From Polaribacter ponticola (lineage in GTDB: Bacteria > Bacteroidota > Bacteroidia > Flavobacteriales > Flavobacteriaceae), in contig NZ_JAOSLC020000003.1 in NCBI RefSeq assembly GCF_026191475.2, forward strand, positions 706,001 to 770,000: a DNA stretch of 64,000 nt. Direction: 5' to 3'. A program made the translations under genes and the position numbers. Under the pieces are notes generated by a model. That model had not been told where the DNA came from. It saw nothing but the letters and a program-made list of their open reading frames with translations, and did no database searches. Positions 19,444-28,721 of the stretch are shown here, piece after piece. Each line of letters begins with the position of its first letter. Position 1 is the first letter of the stretch.

Positions 19444-20076
19444 ATGCTTAAAACTCCAACTATTACAACAAAAAAATTTTTTGAACATGTTTGTAAAAAC
19501 TCATTTATTAATAATGAAAGAAAAAGCATCTTGCTTAAAGTTTCTAAAGCCATAATAAATGAATTAAGAAAAAATGGAGTTGTAAATATTAATTTTATTT
19601 GTACTAATAACTCTAGAAGAAGCCAGTTTGGACAGATTTGGAGTTATTTTATTGCAGAATATTATAATTTAAATATTAATTCTTTTTCTGGAGGGATAGA
19701 TGTTACTGCTTTGCATAGAAATACAATTAAAACTTTACAAAAAGCGGGATTTACCTTTCAATTAACAGATTTTTCGCATCAAAACCCAAAATACCAAATC
19801 ACTTTTGAGGGTAGTAAAGAATCTATTATTGGTTTTTCTAAATTATACTACAACCCAATTAATAACGAGCCTTTTATAGCCATAACTACGAGCAATAGCG
19901 CTAATAAAAATTGTCCTTTAATACCTAAAGCAAACTATAGGTTTCATTTACCATTTATAGATCCTAAGAGTTCTGATAGAACAAAACTTCAAAAAGAAAC
20001 GTATTTAAATACAAGTAAACAAATAGCAGCTGAAATTAATTTTATCTTTTTTGAAGTTAAAAAGATGCTTTTTTAA
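19444..20076 (+). CDS. Low-molecular-weight protein-tyrosine phosphatase / ArsC-like protein
   Basis: A 210-residue cytoplasmic protein with the LMW-PTP phosphate loop CTNNSRRS (C-x5-R-S) near residues 58-65, preceded by NFI as a beta strand, and a DP motif (FIDPKSSDRTK) near 178 that fits the general acid of the family. The family includes tyrosine phosphatases and thioredoxin-type arsenate reductases; no ars genes are nearby, so phosphatase activity is the safer reading, with unknown substrate. It is about 60 residues longer than minimal LMW-PTPs. Its stop codon overlaps the convergent PPK2 gene by 4 bp. Confidence 0.75.
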   Translation: MLKTPTITTKKFFEHVCKNSFINNERKSILLKVSKAIINELRKNGVVNINFICTNNSRRSQFGQIWSYFIAEYYNLNINSFSGGIDVTALHRNTIKTLQKAGFTFQLTDFSHQNPKYQITFEGSKESIIGFSKLYYNPINNEPFIAITTSNSANKNCPLIPKANYRFHLPFIDPKSSDRTKLQKETYLNTSKQIAAEINFIFFEVKKMLF

Positions 20077-20858
20077 ATTTCTAAGCTTTTATCGTAAGGT
20101 ATACTTTTTAAAATATGATTGATTACATTAATTCTAGCTTCAGTTTTTCTATTTGCTCTTATAATTTTCCACGGAGAATTTTCCTTATGAGTTCTATCGA
20201 ACATCGCTTTCTTGTAAACTGTGTATTGATCCCATAAGGCTTGTGCCTTTTCATCTAGTTTTGTCATCTTCCATTGCTTTAATGGATCACTTTTAATATC
20301 TGCAAATCTTTTGGCTTGTTCTTTCTTTGAAATTGACATATAAATTTTAACCAAATGAATTCCAGACTCTAGAATCATTCTTTCAAAGTCATTTACTTGG
20401 TTCATAAAAATCTCGTACTCTTCTTGAGTACAAAAACCATTTACAGGTTCTACGACTGCTCTATTATACCAGCTTCTATCAAAAAAAACCATTTCTCCTG
20501 CTTTAGGAAATTGCTCTACATACCTTTGAAAATACCATTGTGATCTTTCATCTTCGTTAGGCTTAGGCAATGCAACAATTCTCATATGCCTTGGATTAAT
20601 TCTCTCTGTAACTCTTCTTATTGCACCTCCTTTTCCTGCAGCATCTCTACCTTGAAAAACTACAATTATACGTTCGTCATTATTAATAGCCCAAGTTTGT
20701 AATCTAATTAACTCAATTTGTAACTTCTCTAGTTTTTTTTCATAATCTACAAATCTTAATGCTCTCTCAATATTTAAAGGTTCTTTAGACAACAAAGCCA
20801 ACATCCCTTTTTTAGAGTTCAATTTTTTTACTTCAGATTCTGTTAATTTTTTCTCCAT
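20073..20858 (-). CDS. PPK2 family polyphosphate kinase (second copy)
   Basis: Polyphosphate-dependent nucleotide kinase, 261 residues, one PPK2 domain. Walker A FQGRDAAGKGG is near 67-77, the lid arginines are in NPRHMRIVALPKP, Walker B VFFDRSWYNRAVVEP near 123-137. Single-domain PPK2s usually make (d)NTP from NDP or ADP/GDP using polyP. It lies 3 bp downstream of a paralogue of 286 residues with the same motifs, so the two are a tandem pair in one operon and might form a hetero-oligomer or differ in nucleotide preference. Confidence 0.92.
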   Translation of the reverse strand: MEKKLTESEVKKLNSKKGMLALLSKEPLNIERALRFVDYEKKLEKLQIELIRLQTWAINNDERIIVVFQGRDAAGKGGAIRRVTERINPRHMRIVALPKPNEDERSQWYFQRYVEQFPKAGEMVFFDRSWYNRAVVEPVNGFCTQEEYEIFMNQVNDFERMILESGIHLVKIYMSISKKEQAKRFADIKSDPLKQWKMTKLDEKAQALWDQYTVYKKAMFDRTHKENSPWKIIRANRKTEARINVINHILKSIPYDKSLEI

Positions 20859-20861
20859 TAC

Positions 20862-21722
20862 TTAATCTATTTCATTATTAATTGAACGATAATAACGCAT
20901 TACAATATTTGGATCTGGGTTTAAAATTGTACCAGCTTCAGATTTACCCTCATAATCGAACTGAGATAAAACATGCCTTATAGCTTCTAATCTTGCAATT
21001 TTCTTATTATTAGTTTTTACAATCATCCATGGACTGTAAGTTGTATGAGTTTTAGAATACATTTCTGACTTATAGTGCGTGTATTTATCCCATAAATTCT
21101 GACCTTGCCTATCAACCGGACTAAATTTCCATCTTTTTAAAGGGTCTTCATTTCTACCCTCAAACCGTTTTAACTGCTCTTCTTTTGTTATTGATAACCA
21201 AAACTTAATAATTATTACACCATCTTCATACATCATATGTTCAAACTCTGGTACTTGAAGTAAAAAATCTTTATATTGTCTATCAGAACAAAAACCCATT
21301 ACTGGCTCTACAACTGCTCTATTATACCAACTTCTATCAAAAAAAACTATTTCTCCAGGATTAGGTAACTCCTTAATATATCTTTGAAAATACCACTGAC
21401 CTTTCTCTACATCTGTTGGTTTATTTAAAGCCACCAATCTACTAGATCTCGGATTTAAATGCTCCATAAACCTACGAATATTACCTCCTTTACCAGCTGC
21501 GTCTCTACCCTCAAAAATTATAGCAACTCTTTTCTTTTGGCTAGAAACATAACGCTGTAATTTAACCAACTCTATTTGCAACAAACGTAGTTCATTATTA
21601 TACGACAGAGTTCTTTTTACTTTATTATATGAAATGTTTTTTTTATCTAATAAAGAGCGTAAATCTTGATTGCTTGTTAAGCTTTCAAAATCTTCTGCAG
21701 TTATTGTTACTTTTTTATTCAT
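20862..21722 (-). CDS. PPK2 family polyphosphate kinase (first copy)
   Basis: Polyphosphate kinase 2 homologue of 286 residues. Walker A FEGRDAAGKGGNIRR near 69-83, YFQRYIKELP, and Walker B FFDRSWYNRAVVEPVMGFC near 127-145 are all intact. The C-terminal tail (NPDPNIVMRYYRSINNEID) is longer than in the downstream copy. Upstream gene of a two-gene operon; the intergenic region to the divergent LpxR-like gene is about 90 bp. The class (AMP, ADP or GDP) cannot be set from motifs alone. Confidence 0.92.
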   Translation of the reverse strand: MNKKVTITAEDFESLTSNQDLRSLLDKKNISYNKVKRTLSYNNELRLLQIELVKLQRYVSSQKKRVAIIFEGRDAAGKGGNIRRFMEHLNPRSSRLVALNKPTDVEKGQWYFQRYIKELPNPGEIVFFDRSWYNRAVVEPVMGFCSDRQYKDFLLQVPEFEHMMYEDGVIIIKFWLSITKEEQLKRFEGRNEDPLKRWKFSPVDRQGQNLWDKYTHYKSEMYSKTHTTYSPWMIVKTNNKKIARLEAIRHVLSQFDYEGKSEAGTILNPDPNIVMRYYRSINNEID

Positions 21723-21801
21723 AGAGGTAATTTAATTTGACTAAAATAAAACCTTTTTCTGATAAATCTTAGAAAAAAATACCATTTTAAATTAGTTCAT
21801 T

Positions 21802-21809
21802 TATATTTG
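21802..21809 (+). promoter_or_regulatory. -7 promoter box for the LpxR-like gene
   Basis: TATATTTG matches TAnnTTTG exactly and ends 6 bp before the ATG at 21816, implying a very short or absent leader. No TTG is found 19 bp upstream. Confidence 0.4.
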
Positions 21810-21815
21810 TTAATT

Positions 21816-22769
21816 ATGAAATATAAATTCTTCTTTTTTCTTTTATTTATTAGTGTTCACCTCACTTCACAAGAAAAATACTCTAAAGAAATTAGCTTTA
21901 AAAACGATAACGACTTATATGTTTCTACATTTAAAGATAGCTATTACACAAATGGAATGTTTTTAAGTTATAAATATATTTCAAAATTCAAAAGTAAAAA
22001 TCAAGAAAAAAAGATATTAGAATGGAAAATTGGTCACGAAATGTTTACTCCATATAAATCTATTGTACAAAGTATAGTTGAGCACGATAGACCTTTTGCT
22101 GGTTATTTATTTGGTAGTTTTGGAATTAATCGAGTTTATGAAAACAATACTACGTTAAAAACAGCGATACAAATTGGTGTTATTGGCCCTAATTCATTTA
22201 GTGAGGAATTACAAGATTTTATTCATGATATTTATGGTTTCAAAAAAGCTGTTGGATGGAAACATCAAATAAGAAACGCATTTGGGCTAAATTTTAATGC
22301 AAATTATAATAAATACATTACTAAAATTAGTTCTAATTATTTTGATACTCATTGGGTAAATCAAACTAAATTAGGTACAATTTACACAAACATTTCTTCT
22401 GGTTTTTATACTAGAATAGGATTTAAACCGCTTCAAAAAATTATTAACACTATAGCATTTAACACAAATTTAAACAACAAAAACACTAACGGTGTAAGAG
22501 AAATTGAAAACTTTATGTACCTAAAACCAACTTTAACCTATGCTATTTATGACGCCACTTTACAAGGAAGTTTTTTAAACACAACTAGCGAGGTTACTAA
22601 AGAATTAAATCCAATTATTTTTGCTTTAGAAGTTGGTTTAAAATTTACGGCAAACAGATTTAATTTTGGCTACACATATAATTACAACACAAACAAGACT
22701 GATAATTTAAGATTTAGAAATGGTCATAAATATGGAACAATAATAATTAATTATTTAATTAGTGATTAA
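21816..22769 (+). CDS. LpxR-like lipid A 3'-O-deacylase family outer-membrane protein
   Basis: About 317 residues from the ATG at 21816 (a TTG 9 bp upstream overlaps the promoter box and is not used). Signal peptide ends near HLTSQ. The mature start FKNDNDLY followed by SYYTNGMFLSY, then GHEMFTPYK, HDRPFAGYLFG and QIGVIGPNSF, is the conserved LpxR/DUF2219 order, including the Asn-Asp, Thr and His residues used by LpxR for Ca-dependent removal of the 3' acyloxyacyl chain of lipid A. Even-spaced amphipathic strands fit a 12-strand barrel. The stop overlaps the convergent helicase gene by 11 bp. Activity in this organism is inferred. Confidence 0.82.
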   Translation: MKYKFFFFLLFISVHLTSQEKYSKEISFKNDNDLYVSTFKDSYYTNGMFLSYKYISKFKSKNQEKKILEWKIGHEMFTPYKSIVQSIVEHDRPFAGYLFGSFGINRVYENNTTLKTAIQIGVIGPNSFSEELQDFIHDIYGFKKAVGWKHQIRNAFGLNFNANYNKYITKISSNYFDTHWVNQTKLGTIYTNISSGFYTRIGFKPLQKIINTIAFNTNLNNKNTNGVREIENFMYLKPTLTYAIYDATLQGSFLNTTSEVTKELNPIIFALEVGLKFTANRFNFGYTYNYNTNKTDNLRFRNGHKYGTIIINYLISD

Positions 22770-24182
22770 AAAAATCATCTTTAAAACCTATTAAATACAA
22801 TTTTTCTTGTGCTCGAGTGATTGCCGTGTATAACCATCTAAAATACTCTTTAGAAACACCATCTGGCAAATATGGTTGTTCTATAAAAACAGTTTTCCAT
22901 TGTCCTCCTTGAGATTTATGACAAGTCATCGCATAAGAAAACTTTACTTGTAAAGCATTAAAGTATTTATTTTTTTTAATTGCTAAAAACTGTTTATACT
23001 TAGATTTTTCATGTGTATAATCCTCTTTTACGGCCTGATACAATTTATTTGATTCTTCATAACTTAAAGAAGGACTTTCGCTAGTTATTGTATCTAACAA
23101 CAAAACGGTTTCGAAAGGTTGCATCTCTGGATAATCAATCATTCTTAGTTCTACTTCTGCAAACTTAAACCCATACAAATCCTTTATAGAAAAAATTCTT
23201 AAAACCTCACAAATATCTCCATTGGCAATGAACCCGGCTTCTGAAGATTCCTTTAACCAAAAATAATTATTTTTAACTGCCATAACAAAGTCTCCTGGTG
23301 AAATTTCATTTTCTTGCCCACGAATTTGCATTCTTATTTGTTGATTATATTGATTGGCTCTTTTATTCGACCTTACTATAAATGCAGTATCCTCTACACC
23401 ATCATTATCATAGGCAGAAACAAGAGCATCTTCAATATCGTAACCATCTATTAATCTTTTAATATCGGGATAATTTAAATCGAATTTAAAATCCTTATTT
23501 GCGTTTTGAATTAAGAATCTTAATTGAGTTGCATTTGCCAAAACACCAGAACTTTCATGCTGTCGCATAACTTCATCTAACTCAATTTCTATAACATTTT
23601 TAAGATAATCATAGGTTAGAGTATCTGCCTCTAAAGCCGGACTTACATCTAACTTTACAGGTGGTAATTGTGCAGTATCACCAATAAAAACTAATTTACA
23701 ATTCGTTCCAGAATACACGTAAGACAATAAATCGTCTAATAATGAAGTAGAATCAAAAAACTTTTGATTTTGTCTACCATCGGGTATCATAGAGGCTTCA
23801 TCAACTAAAAAAATGGTGTTTTTATGCTTATTAGGTTGTAAAACAAAATCGACAGAACCATTTGTTTGTTTTTTGGAAAATATATTTTTTTATGAATTGT
23901 AAAAGCAGGTCTTTTAGAATAAACAGAAATAACCTTAGCAGCTCTACCTGTTGGAGCTAATAATACTGCTTTTTTTCCAATAGAAGATAAAGCATTAACA
24001 AATGTACTTATTGTAGTTGTTTTACCTGTACCAGCATATCCTTTTAATAAAAATAAGTTATTTTTATCATTATCAAAAACAAAATCACTTAATAATTTTA
24101 ATAATTGACTTTGTTTATTTGTAGGACTATGTGGAAACTTTTTTTGAAGTTCTTTGTAAAAATCAACAGGTAATTTTATCAT
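22759..24182 (-). pseudogene. RecD-like / UvrD_C2 ATP-dependent DNA helicase, frameshifted
   Basis: Superfamily 1 helicase of the flavobacterial AAA_30 + UvrD C-terminal type, about 474 residues if joined. The N-terminal ORF (23805-24182) holds Walker A KGYAGTGKTTT and LLAPTGRAAK; the C-terminal ORF (22759-23790) begins at MIPDGRQNQ, continues with IGDTAQLPPV, and ends with YAMTCHKSQGGQW and YTAITRAQEKLYLIG (motifs V-VI). The Walker B segment (FLVDEASM) lies in the bridging frame. The frames meet by a -1 move at CCA-AAA-AAC (T6 at 23869-23874 on the plus strand), an A_AAA_AAC slippery heptamer, or by one missing A. All catalytic motifs remain, which argues against old decay. Confidence 0.85.
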
Positions 24183-24198
24183 ATATAAATTAAAACAT

Positions 24199-24206
24199 CA
24201 AAGATA
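24199..24206 (-). promoter_or_regulatory. -7 promoter box for the RecD-like helicase gene
   Basis: On the minus strand TATCTTTG, an exact TAnnTTTG match, 17 bp upstream of the start at 24182. No clear -33 TTG. Confidence 0.4.
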
Positions 24207-24249
24207 CATTGAATTGTAAATAAAAATTTTTATCATTGTAAAAAAATTG

Positions 24250-24257
24250 TAGATTTG
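24250..24257 (+). promoter_or_regulatory. -7 promoter box for the membrane protein / DUF3822 / rsmD operon
   Basis: TAGATTTG, an exact TAnnTTTG match, 32 bp upstream of the ATG at 24289. A TTG at 24236-24238 is too close to be a standard -33. Confidence 0.45.
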
Positions 24258-24288
24258 CGTTAACACTATTAAAAAAAACAAATTAAAA

Positions 24289-25023
24289 ATGAATTTATTA
24301 CTAATGATTTTAGGAGCTGTTTTAGCATCAGTTCTTGTAGCCTTTATTATAGTTAAATATTTACCTTTAAAGTTAAGATGGATTCCTTCTATACTTTTAT
24401 TGGTTTTAGCAGTGTTTTTAGGCTCTAAGATTTACAATGGAATTATGGAACCAATAAAGTTCAGTAAAGAAAAAATTGAAAAATTTGCTCCAGTAATTTC
24501 TAGTTTAAAAATTATTAGAGATGCAGAAGTTAAATTTTTTGAAGCTAATGGTAAATATACTAAAGACAAATCTGCTTTAATTCAATTTATTGATACTGCT
24601 CAATTGGCTTTAACTGAAACAAAAACTATTGTAGAAAAAGTTAATAAAGGTGGAGGTATTATTGTTGATGAAGAGAAAAGAGTTACAGATACAATTGGTT
24701 ACGAACCTGTTTTAAAATATTTTAAAGACAGAGACTATAAAAACATGTTTAAAGTACCTAGTTTAACTGGAACAGAATTTGAATTAGAAGTTGGTGAGGT
24801 TGAAAAAGTACAAGGCTTATTAGTACCTACTTTTAGAGCAAGAACTCCTAAAAAAGATGTTTTAAAAGGAATGAATGAGTCTTTAGTTAAGATAGAAATA
24901 GAAGCTATTGAAACAGATCAAATTAAAGGCGAGTTTATTTCTGTAGGATCTTTAGAAGAAGTTAGTACTGGTGGAAATTGGCCTCCTTCTTATGATAAAA
25001 GAGACAGTGCAAAAAAAGAATAA
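24289..25023 (+). CDS. Conserved hypothetical inner-membrane protein
   Basis: 244 residues. Two transmembrane helices at about 5-24 and 32-50, then a soluble domain of about 190 residues with a helical segment (VISSLKIIRDAEVKFFEANGKYT, here described at about 67-90) reminiscent of the helix after the membrane anchor in pilin-like or type II assembly proteins, but I do not recognise a family. It is first in an operon with the DUF3822 gene and rsmD, a gene order common in flavobacteria. The last residues are translated from DNA that also codes for the start of the DUF3822 protein in another frame. Confidence 0.75.
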   Translation: MNLLLMILGAVLASVLVAFIIVKYLPLKLRWIPSILLLVLAVFLGSKIYNGIMEPIKFSKEKIEKFAPVISSLKIIRDAEVKFFEANGKYTKDKSALIQFIDTAQLALTETKTIVEKVNKGGGIIVDEEKRVTDTIGYEPVLKYFKDRDYKNMFKVPSLTGTEFELEVGEVEKVQGLLVPTFRARTPKKDVLKGMNESLVKIEIEAIETDQIKGEFISVGSLEEVSTGGNWPPSYDKRDSAKKE

Positions 25024-25825
25024 CAACATTTCTTTAAAGAATACAAAAGATAGAGAATTATCCATCCAATTTAGTTTGGATGGATTTTCTTTTTGTGTTT
25101 TAGATATAAACACTAAAAGAAATGTTTACTTTAAAGAATACCTTTTTGAAGAAACAAAGAAAACACCCGAAGATTTATTAAGTGAAATTGAGTCTATTTT
25201 TAACAGAGACCCAAATTTACAGCTAGAATTTTCTTCTGTAACTGCTATTCATCAAAATGAATTATCATCTCTTGTTCCTACTAAATACTTTGACAAAAAC
25301 TCATTATTAGCATATCTAAATTTTAATATAAAAACATTAAAAACAGATTTTATAACTTTTGATGAAATAAAGAATATTGAAGCCAAAACAGTATATGTTC
25401 CTTATGTGAATATAAATAATTATCTATTTCAAAATTTTGGTGAATTTAATTACAAACATCACAGCACAGTATTATTAGAAAAACTACTAAGTATTGAAAG
25501 CTCCCCTAGAAAAACAATGTATGTAAATGTAGATAAACATACATTTAACATTGTAGTTTTAGAGAACAAAAAATTAATTTTCTCTAATACTTTTTCTTAT
25601 TATACCAAAGAAGATTTTATCTATTATATTTTATTTACTGCAGAACAGATGCAATTAAAAACAGAAAAATTTAATTTATTTTTTATGGGAAAAATTGATC
25701 AAAATTCTGAAATTTATAAAATATCATATACTTACATTAAAAACATCTATTTTCTTAAAAGTAGAAATCCATTATTTAAAGAATTAGAAATTGCTAATCA
25801 CTCTAATTATATATTATTAGGCTAA
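24992..25825 (+). CDS. DUF3822 family protein
   Basis: About 277 residues, cytoplasmic, function unknown. The family is recognised from the order SIQFSLDGFSFCVLD near the start and the repeated beta-strand pattern with MYVNVDKHTFNIVVLENKKL in the second half, which looks like two actin-like halves; that fold suggestion is inference. The ATG at 24992 overlaps the upstream gene by 32 bp; a GTG at 25007 is an alternative. It ends with the TAATG overlap at rsmD, so translation of the two is coupled. Confidence 0.75.
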   Translation: MIKETVQKKNNNISLKNTKDRELSIQFSLDGFSFCVLDINTKRNVYFKEYLFEETKKTPEDLLSEIESIFNRDPNLQLEFSSVTAIHQNELSSLVPTKYFDKNSLLAYLNFNIKTLKTDFITFDEIKNIEAKTVYVPYVNINNYLFQNFGEFNYKHHSTVLLEKLLSIESSPRKTMYVNVDKHTFNIVVLENKKLIFSNTFSYYTKEDFIYYILFTAEQMQLKTEKFNLFFMGKIDQNSEIYKISYTYIKNIYFLKSRNPLFKELEIANHSNYILLG

Positions 25826-26388
25826 TGAGAATTATATCTGGAAAACTAAAGGGAAGACGTTTAAGAGCTCCTAAAAACCTACCTGTTCGCCCAACTACAG
25901 ACATGGCTAAAGAAGCCTTATTTAACATATTAAACAACCTATACTATTTAGATGGTATAGCTGTTATAGATTTATTTGCTGGTACTGGTAATATAAGTTA
26001 TGAATTTGCTTCTAGAGGAACCAAAAGCATTTATGCTATTGACGCAGATTACAATTGCATAAAATATATAAATAATACTTCTAAAGAACTAGAACTAGAC
26101 ATAAACACATATAAAAATGATGTTTATAAATTTTTAGAGAAAACTTCATTAAATGCAGATGTAATTTTCGCCGACCCTCCTTATGATTTTACTACTGAAA
26201 AATTTTTAGAAATTGCAGATACAGTTTTTACAAAAAACATGCTAAAAGATGATGGTGTTTTAATTATTGAACATTCCAAACACACTAATTTAACTACCCA
26301 TAAAAACCACAGCTACGATAAACGTTATGGAGGCAATGTATTTAGTTTTTTTGAACACACTACTTTAGAAGAAAATGATGAAAATTAA
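25825..26388 (+). CDS. rsmD: 16S rRNA (guanine(966)-N2)-methyltransferase RsmD
   Basis: SAM-dependent rRNA methyltransferase modifying G966 of 16S rRNA. 187 residues, the usual length. Markers: RIISGKLKGRRL at the start, RPTTDMAKEALFN, DLFAGTGNISYEFASRG (motif I), and FADPPYDF (motif IV, DPPY) near 113-120. The start codon overlaps the stop of the DUF3822 gene; the stop codon shares TTAA with the convergent MoxR gene. Confidence 0.95.
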   Translation: MRIISGKLKGRRLRAPKNLPVRPTTDMAKEALFNILNNLYYLDGIAVIDLFAGTGNISYEFASRGTKSIYAIDADYNCIKYINNTSKELELDINTYKNDVYKFLEKTSLNADVIFADPPYDFTTEKFLEIADTVFTKNMLKDDGVLIIEHSKHTNLTTHKNHSYDKRYGGNVFSFFEHTTLEENDEN

Positions 26389-27338
26389 AGTAAAGAATTT
26401 ATAATATCTGAAATAGAAACACCTTCTGCTTCTGCTTTATAATTTTTAACGATTCTATGCGATAATATTGGTATAGCTACAGCTTTTACATCCTCTATAT
26501 CAGGAGAATATTTACCATGAACTGCAGCATGAGCTTTTGCAGCTAAAATTAAATTCTGAGAAGCTCTTGGTCCTGCTCCCCAATCTAAATAGTTTTTTAC
26601 CAACTCTGTAGCTTCGTTAGATTTTGGTCTTGTTTTACCAACTAAACCAACAGCATACTCAATAACATTATCTGTAACCGGAATTTTACGAATTAACTTC
26701 TGAATTGCTACAATCTCTTCACCAGAAAAAATTGCATCTACAGTTTGCTGAATGCTACTTGTAGTAGCTTTTACAACTTGTACTTCTTCTTTAAAAGTTG
26801 GATATTCTAAATTAATAGAAAACATAAATCTATCTAATTGAGCTTCTGGCAATGGATAAGTTCCTTCTTGCTCAATTGGGTTTTGTGTAGCTAAAACAAA
26901 AAATGGTAATTCTAATTTATAATGATTTCCTGAAACCGTAACAGAACGTTCTTGCATTGCTTCTAATAAAGCTGCTTGTGTTTTTGGCGGAGTTCTATTT
27001 ATCTCATCAGCAAGAATTATATTAGAAAATATTGGTCCTTTTATAAACTTAAACTGTCTATTTTGATCTAAAATTTCACTACCTAAAATATCTGAAGGCA
27101 TTAAATCTGGCGTAAATTGAATACGTTTAAAGTTTAACCCTAACGCATTAGAAACGGTATTTACAAGTAATGTTTTTGCTAAACCCGGTACTCCAATAAG
27201 TAATGAATGGCCTCCACAAAAAACAGACAAAAGTGTAAAATTTACAGCTTCTTCTTGACCAATAATTACTTTTCCTATTTCAGATTTTAATGAGTTGTAT
27301 TGATTTACTAACTCATTTACAGCTTTAACATCAGACAT
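26385..27338 (-). CDS. MoxR family AAA+ ATPase
   Basis: 317-residue MoxR-type ATPase. Walker A GVPGLAKTLL near 41-50, Walker B ILADEINRTPPKTQAALLEAM near 105-112, sensor 1 FVLATQNP, and GPRASQNLILAAKAHA in the lid domain. MoxR proteins act as chaperones that mature or activate partner complexes, often with VWA proteins; no VWA gene is in the window. Here it is the last gene of a run of three peptidyl-prolyl isomerase-like periplasmic genes (3 bp gap to the SurA-like gene), so a link with envelope protein folding is possible but unproven. Confidence 0.93.
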   Translation of the reverse strand: MSDVKAVNELVNQYNSLKSEIGKVIIGQEEAVNFTLLSVFCGGHSLLIGVPGLAKTLLVNTVSNALGLNFKRIQFTPDLMPSDILGSEILDQNRQFKFIKGPIFSNIILADEINRTPPKTQAALLEAMQERSVTVSGNHYKLELPFFVLATQNPIEQEGTYPLPEAQLDRFMFSINLEYPTFKEEVQVVKATTSSIQQTVDAIFSGEEIVAIQKLIRKIPVTDNVIEYAVGLVGKTRPKSNEATELVKNYLDWGAGPRASQNLILAAKAHAAVHGKYSPDIEDVKAVAIPILSHRIVKNYKAEAEGVSISDIINSLL

Positions 27339-27341
27339 TTT

Positions 27342-28721
27342 TTATTTTGTTTCCTTTTTCCAATTTTTATTAAAAGTACACTTACTATGTGTAGCAGACA
27401 TTTTAATATATGTATCTTTTATTTTTTCTTTAGACCACTTTGTAATGGTTTCTTCTTTCTTTTTTTGTAAAGCTAATTGCTGGATTTTAACATAATCTTG
27501 AACCAACTCAGCTGTATGAGTATCTGTCCTATCATTCATTAGAATAAACTTATACATTTTTGCTCCTCCACGAGTCTCATCATAAAAAACATCGGTAAAC
27601 TCACCTTTTTTAAGATCATTTACCCTTGCATATAATGCTGGGTCCATTCTAGTTAAATCAAACTTAGACTCACCTGTATAACCGTTAACAATTAAGCCTC
27701 CATTATTTTTAGTATCCTTATCTTCAGAATACTTTTTTACAGCTTCTTTAAAAGTAATAGTTCCTTCTTTTATCTCTTTTAAAATTTTTTCAACTTTTTC
27801 TTTTGTTGTCTTTAAAGTAGCTTCAGGAATAACAGATTGCATTAAAATATGAGATGCAACTCTAGTATTACCCTTAATCTCATGCAATTGCATTAAATGA
27901 TATCCAAATTGCGATTTGAAAGGCTTAGAAATCTGGCCAACATCTAAACTAAAAGCCATTTCTTTAAATTCTTTTATAAATTGAGATTCTTTTGTTACTG
28001 TATATTTTCCTCCATTTTGAGTTACACCAGGATCTTCTGAATTAATAATAGCTTTCATTTTAAAACTAGCTCCTTCTTCAATTTGCTTTTTTAAATCATT
28101 TAATTTGTTTACAATTCTTTCATCTTCTTCTGCAGAAGGTTCAGCATTAATAACAAGTTGCGCTAATTCTATTTCTGCAGGAAATTCTGGCAAGTCTCCT
28201 TTTTCTTTTAAACCATTAAAATACAAACGTACTTCTTCTGGCGTTACATTAATCTTCTCTGTTATCTTAGCTTGTTCTTTTTCTATTAAAACATTTTCTG
28301 TCTGAACAGTAAATAACTCTTTCTTTAAATCATCTAAATCATTAAAACCATAAGCTTTAATAACCTTATCTACACTACCATATTGTTTTGTAAAATAGCT
28401 AACACTTTTATCTACCCTACTTGTAATCTCAGGATCTGTTACAATTACACTATCAATTATAGCATGATGAGCAAGAAGTTTTTGCTGCATTAATTCTTCT
28501 AGCATTTCACAATCTGAAATTGTAACTTTACCTTCTGACCTTACCTCTACTTCTTGTTTAAATTTTTCTATATCAGAATCTAAAACAATATTTTTTCCTA
28601 TAACTACTGCAACACCATCTATTTTCACTTTTTGTGCAAAAGTTGAAATACTCATCAACCCAAAAAAAGCTGTTATAACAGTTAATTTAGTATACTTTAA
28701 AATTGTTGTTCTTTGTTGCAT
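27342..28721 (-). CDS. SurA-like periplasmic peptidyl-prolyl isomerase / chaperone
   Basis: 459 residues with a signal peptide (FFGLMSISTFAQK). N-terminal SurA-like helical chaperone domain (DGVAVVIGKNIVLDSDIEKF; a cysteine in SDCEMLEELMQQKLL is usual in Bacteroidota homologues), then two parvulin domains, with FKSQFGYHLMQLHEIKG near 265-280 for the first and VNGYTGESKFDLTRMDP for the second. Expected job: deliver unfolded outer-membrane proteins to BAM, which matters in a cell with large SusC barrels. The start overlaps the end of the preceding lipoprotein gene by 35 bp. Confidence 0.9.
   Translation of the reverse strand: MQQRTTILKYTKLTVITAFFGLMSISTFAQKVKIDGVAVVIGKNIVLDSDIEKFKQEVEVRSEGKVTISDCEMLEELMQQKLLAHHAIIDSVIVTDPEITSRVDKSVSYFTKQYGSVDKVIKAYGFNDLDDLKKELFTVQTENVLIEKEQAKITEKINVTPEEVRLYFNGLKEKGDLPEFPAEIELAQLVINAEPSAEEDERIVNKLNDLKKQIEEGASFKMKAIINSEDPGVTQNGGKYTVTKESQFIKEFKEMAFSLDVGQISKPFKSQFGYHLMQLHEIKGNTRVASHILMQSVIPEATLKTTKEKVEKILKEIKEGTITFKEAVKKYSEDKDTKNNGGLIVNGYTGESKFDLTRMDPALYARVNDLKKGEFTDVFYDETRGGAKMYKFILMNDRTDTHTAELVQDYVKIQQLALQKKKEETITKWSKEKIKDTYIKMSATHSKCTFNKNWKKETK

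Noticed and set aside
24971..25023. Overlap of the membrane protein end with the DUF3822 start as another frameshift
   Set aside because: Both proteins read sensibly with a normal start overlap; the A7 here is compatible with two independent intact genes.
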